The translations under genes and the position numbers were made by a program. Source: Darksidea phi (taxonomy: Eukaryota > Ascomycota > Dothideomycetes > Pleosporales > Lentitheciaceae). Taken from it: a stretch of DNA of 64,000 bases. A model generated the notes under the pieces. The model was not told the origin of the DNA. It worked only from the letters and a program-made list of their open reading frames with translations, and ran no database searches. This document shows positions 62,806-64,000 of the stretch, piece after piece (within the stretch, counting starts at the first letter, position 1; each line of letters opens with the position of its first letter). The stretch lies in assembly GCA_030770425.1 (NCBI GenBank), contig JASJFT010000239.1:1-64000 (forward strand), in the 5' to 3' direction.

Positions 62806-64000
62806 ATGCGTCTTCTGCGGGCTGATGAAAGCGGCGAGCTCAGCCTCGTCGAACACACAGGCAGAGACACACCTCGATATGCGATCCTTTCGCATACCTG
62901 GGGAGCTGACGGTGATGAGGTCACCTTTAGAGACATAGTTGAAGGCGGAGGCAAGAGCAAACCGGGTTATCGCAAGCTTAGCTTCTGCGCGACGCAAGCT
63001 GCGAGCGACGGCCTACAGCTGTTCTGGGTGGATACCTGCTGCATTGACAAATCAAGCAGCTCAGAGCTTCAAGAAGCCATCAACTTGATGTACCAATGGT
63101 ACCATAAGGCTGATAAGTGCTACGTTTATCTATCCGATGTTACTACTGTTGGGTCGGCTGAGAGTGGCTTGTCAACCCAGCAGGCGTGGAAGGAAGCATT
63201 TCAAGACAGCAGATGGTTCTCTCGGGGATGGACGCTCCAGGAGCTCCTTGCCCCGATGTCCGTCGAGTTCTTTTCTACCAACGGCGAGCGCCTTGGCAGT
63301 AAGGTTTCGCTCCTATGGGAGATTCATACTGTTACAGGAATACCTCCAGAAGCTCTTCGGGGCGCACCTCTCCGTCAATTCAGTATCGAAACGCGACTGT
63401 CATGGGTAGGAGGACGCAAGACCAAACGTGAAGAGGACAGAGCGTACGCGCTACTAGGCATATTCGACGTCTATATGCCTCTTCTCTATGGGGAAGGGGA
63501 GAGCAACGCATTCAGACGGCTCCGAGAGGAGATCCAGAAGTCGCCAAGGTGTTTTTTAGAGCAGCAGGCTTCGACTCTGACCAATCATGCGAGGCCCAAC
63601 ATCGTCGGAGGTGTAGAACGGGTGTTCGAAGGTCCGTGAGGCTCTTTATTGATAGTGTTTATACAGCTATACGATTCTAATGGAGTGTGGATAGACTGGA
63701 TACTACACGTCAAGTGCTGACAACATATAGCGCCCTGGGTTGTTGCACTGCCACGACCACCGTCTTTCGTTGGACGAGAGACTGAGCTTGCTCGACTTCA
63801 TGCACATATCTCATCGGCAACTTCTCAACGGCTGGCGATATACGGCCTGGGCGGCTGTGGGAAGACTGCACTCGCTCTAGAAACTGCGTATCGCGTGAAG
63901 GAACACCAGCCCGCCTGCGCCGTTTTCTGGGTTCCGGCTGTCAGTCGCGAAAGTTTCGAGCAGTCGTACAAAGACATAGGGACGGCACTAAACATACCCG
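62806..64000 (+). CDS. HET domain / NB-ARC protein (fungal NLR-like), 5' part
   Basis: Exon 1 is 62,806-63,631; exon 2 starts at 63,731 and runs off the window. The 99-bp intron has donor GTCCGT and acceptor CATATAG, and restores the frame (VFE joined to APWVVALPRPP). The N-terminal HET domain covers residues about 25-165: AILSHTWG at 26-33, FWVDTCCIDK at 73-82, RGWTLQELLAP at 140-150, then DRAYALLGIFDVYMPLLYGEG at 211-231. The NB-ARC domain begins at FVGRETEL, with its P-loop GLGGCGKT at residues 314-321. HET domains trigger cell death in heterokaryon incompatibility, and the NB-ARC acts as an oligomerising switch. The usual C-terminal TPR, WD40 or ankyrin sensor would lie beyond 64,000. It is intact as far as visible. 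Confidence 0.9.

Overview
The window looks like a filamentous ascomycete (Pezizomycotina) chromosome. The evidence is short introns of 45-99 bp with CTAAC/CTGAC branch sites, a HET-NB-ARC gene, a SAT4/PTH11-type membrane protein gene, an F-box gene, and a 52.6 kb block with the signature of repeat-induced point mutation (RIP): CA/TG dinucleotides almost absent, TA in great excess, no useful open reading frames. The species cannot be told from the sequence.

Positions 1 to about 52,588 are a nest of RIP-killed transposons. It can be untangled because direct target-site duplications (TSDs) survive. Family A is a chromovirus-type Ty3/Gypsy element with 435-bp LTRs. It is present as an end fragment (A0, 1-785), two minus-strand copies in a row sharing an LTR (A2, 17,423-24,868; A3, 24,433-49,049), and a plus-strand copy (A1, 30,091-38,051; TSD ctacc) inside A3. 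Family B is a Gypsy element with 268-bp LTRs: B1 (7,937-15,400; TSD tatat) sits in a third Gypsy remnant, C, just before C's chromodomain, and B2 (40,309-48,925; TSD tttac) sits in the outer LTR of A3. Two 575-579 bp solo LTRs with 5-bp TSDs sit in A3 and in the reverse transcriptase active site of A1. A Helitron coding remnant (minus, 786-3,720), a 60-bp tandem-repeat block and a Copia integrase remnant (49.1-49.6 kb) complete the block.

The block ends sharply near 52,588. The remaining 11.4 kb is normal-composition DNA with a 224-aa protein of unknown function (54,192-54,914), a multi-exon SAT4/PTH11-like gene (56,146-57,653), a protein-kinase tail relic (58,288-58,959, minus), the 3' exons of a small cysteine-containing protein gene (60,138-60,485), an F-box gene (60,660-61,928, minus) and a HET-NB-ARC gene running off the end (62,806-64,000). 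These do not form a pathway. The mix of an incompatibility NLR, a receptor-like protein, lineage-specific small genes and relics next to RIP heterochromatin is typical of an accessory, fast-evolving region.

The most unusual observation is a short dispersed element with 14-15 bp TSDs, not classified by me. A clean 261-bp copy (53,807-54,067) has inserted at the TATA box of the 54.2-kb gene. A RIP-mutated copy with the same left end, followed by 624 bp of extra sequence, sits inside B2 (43,363-44,251).
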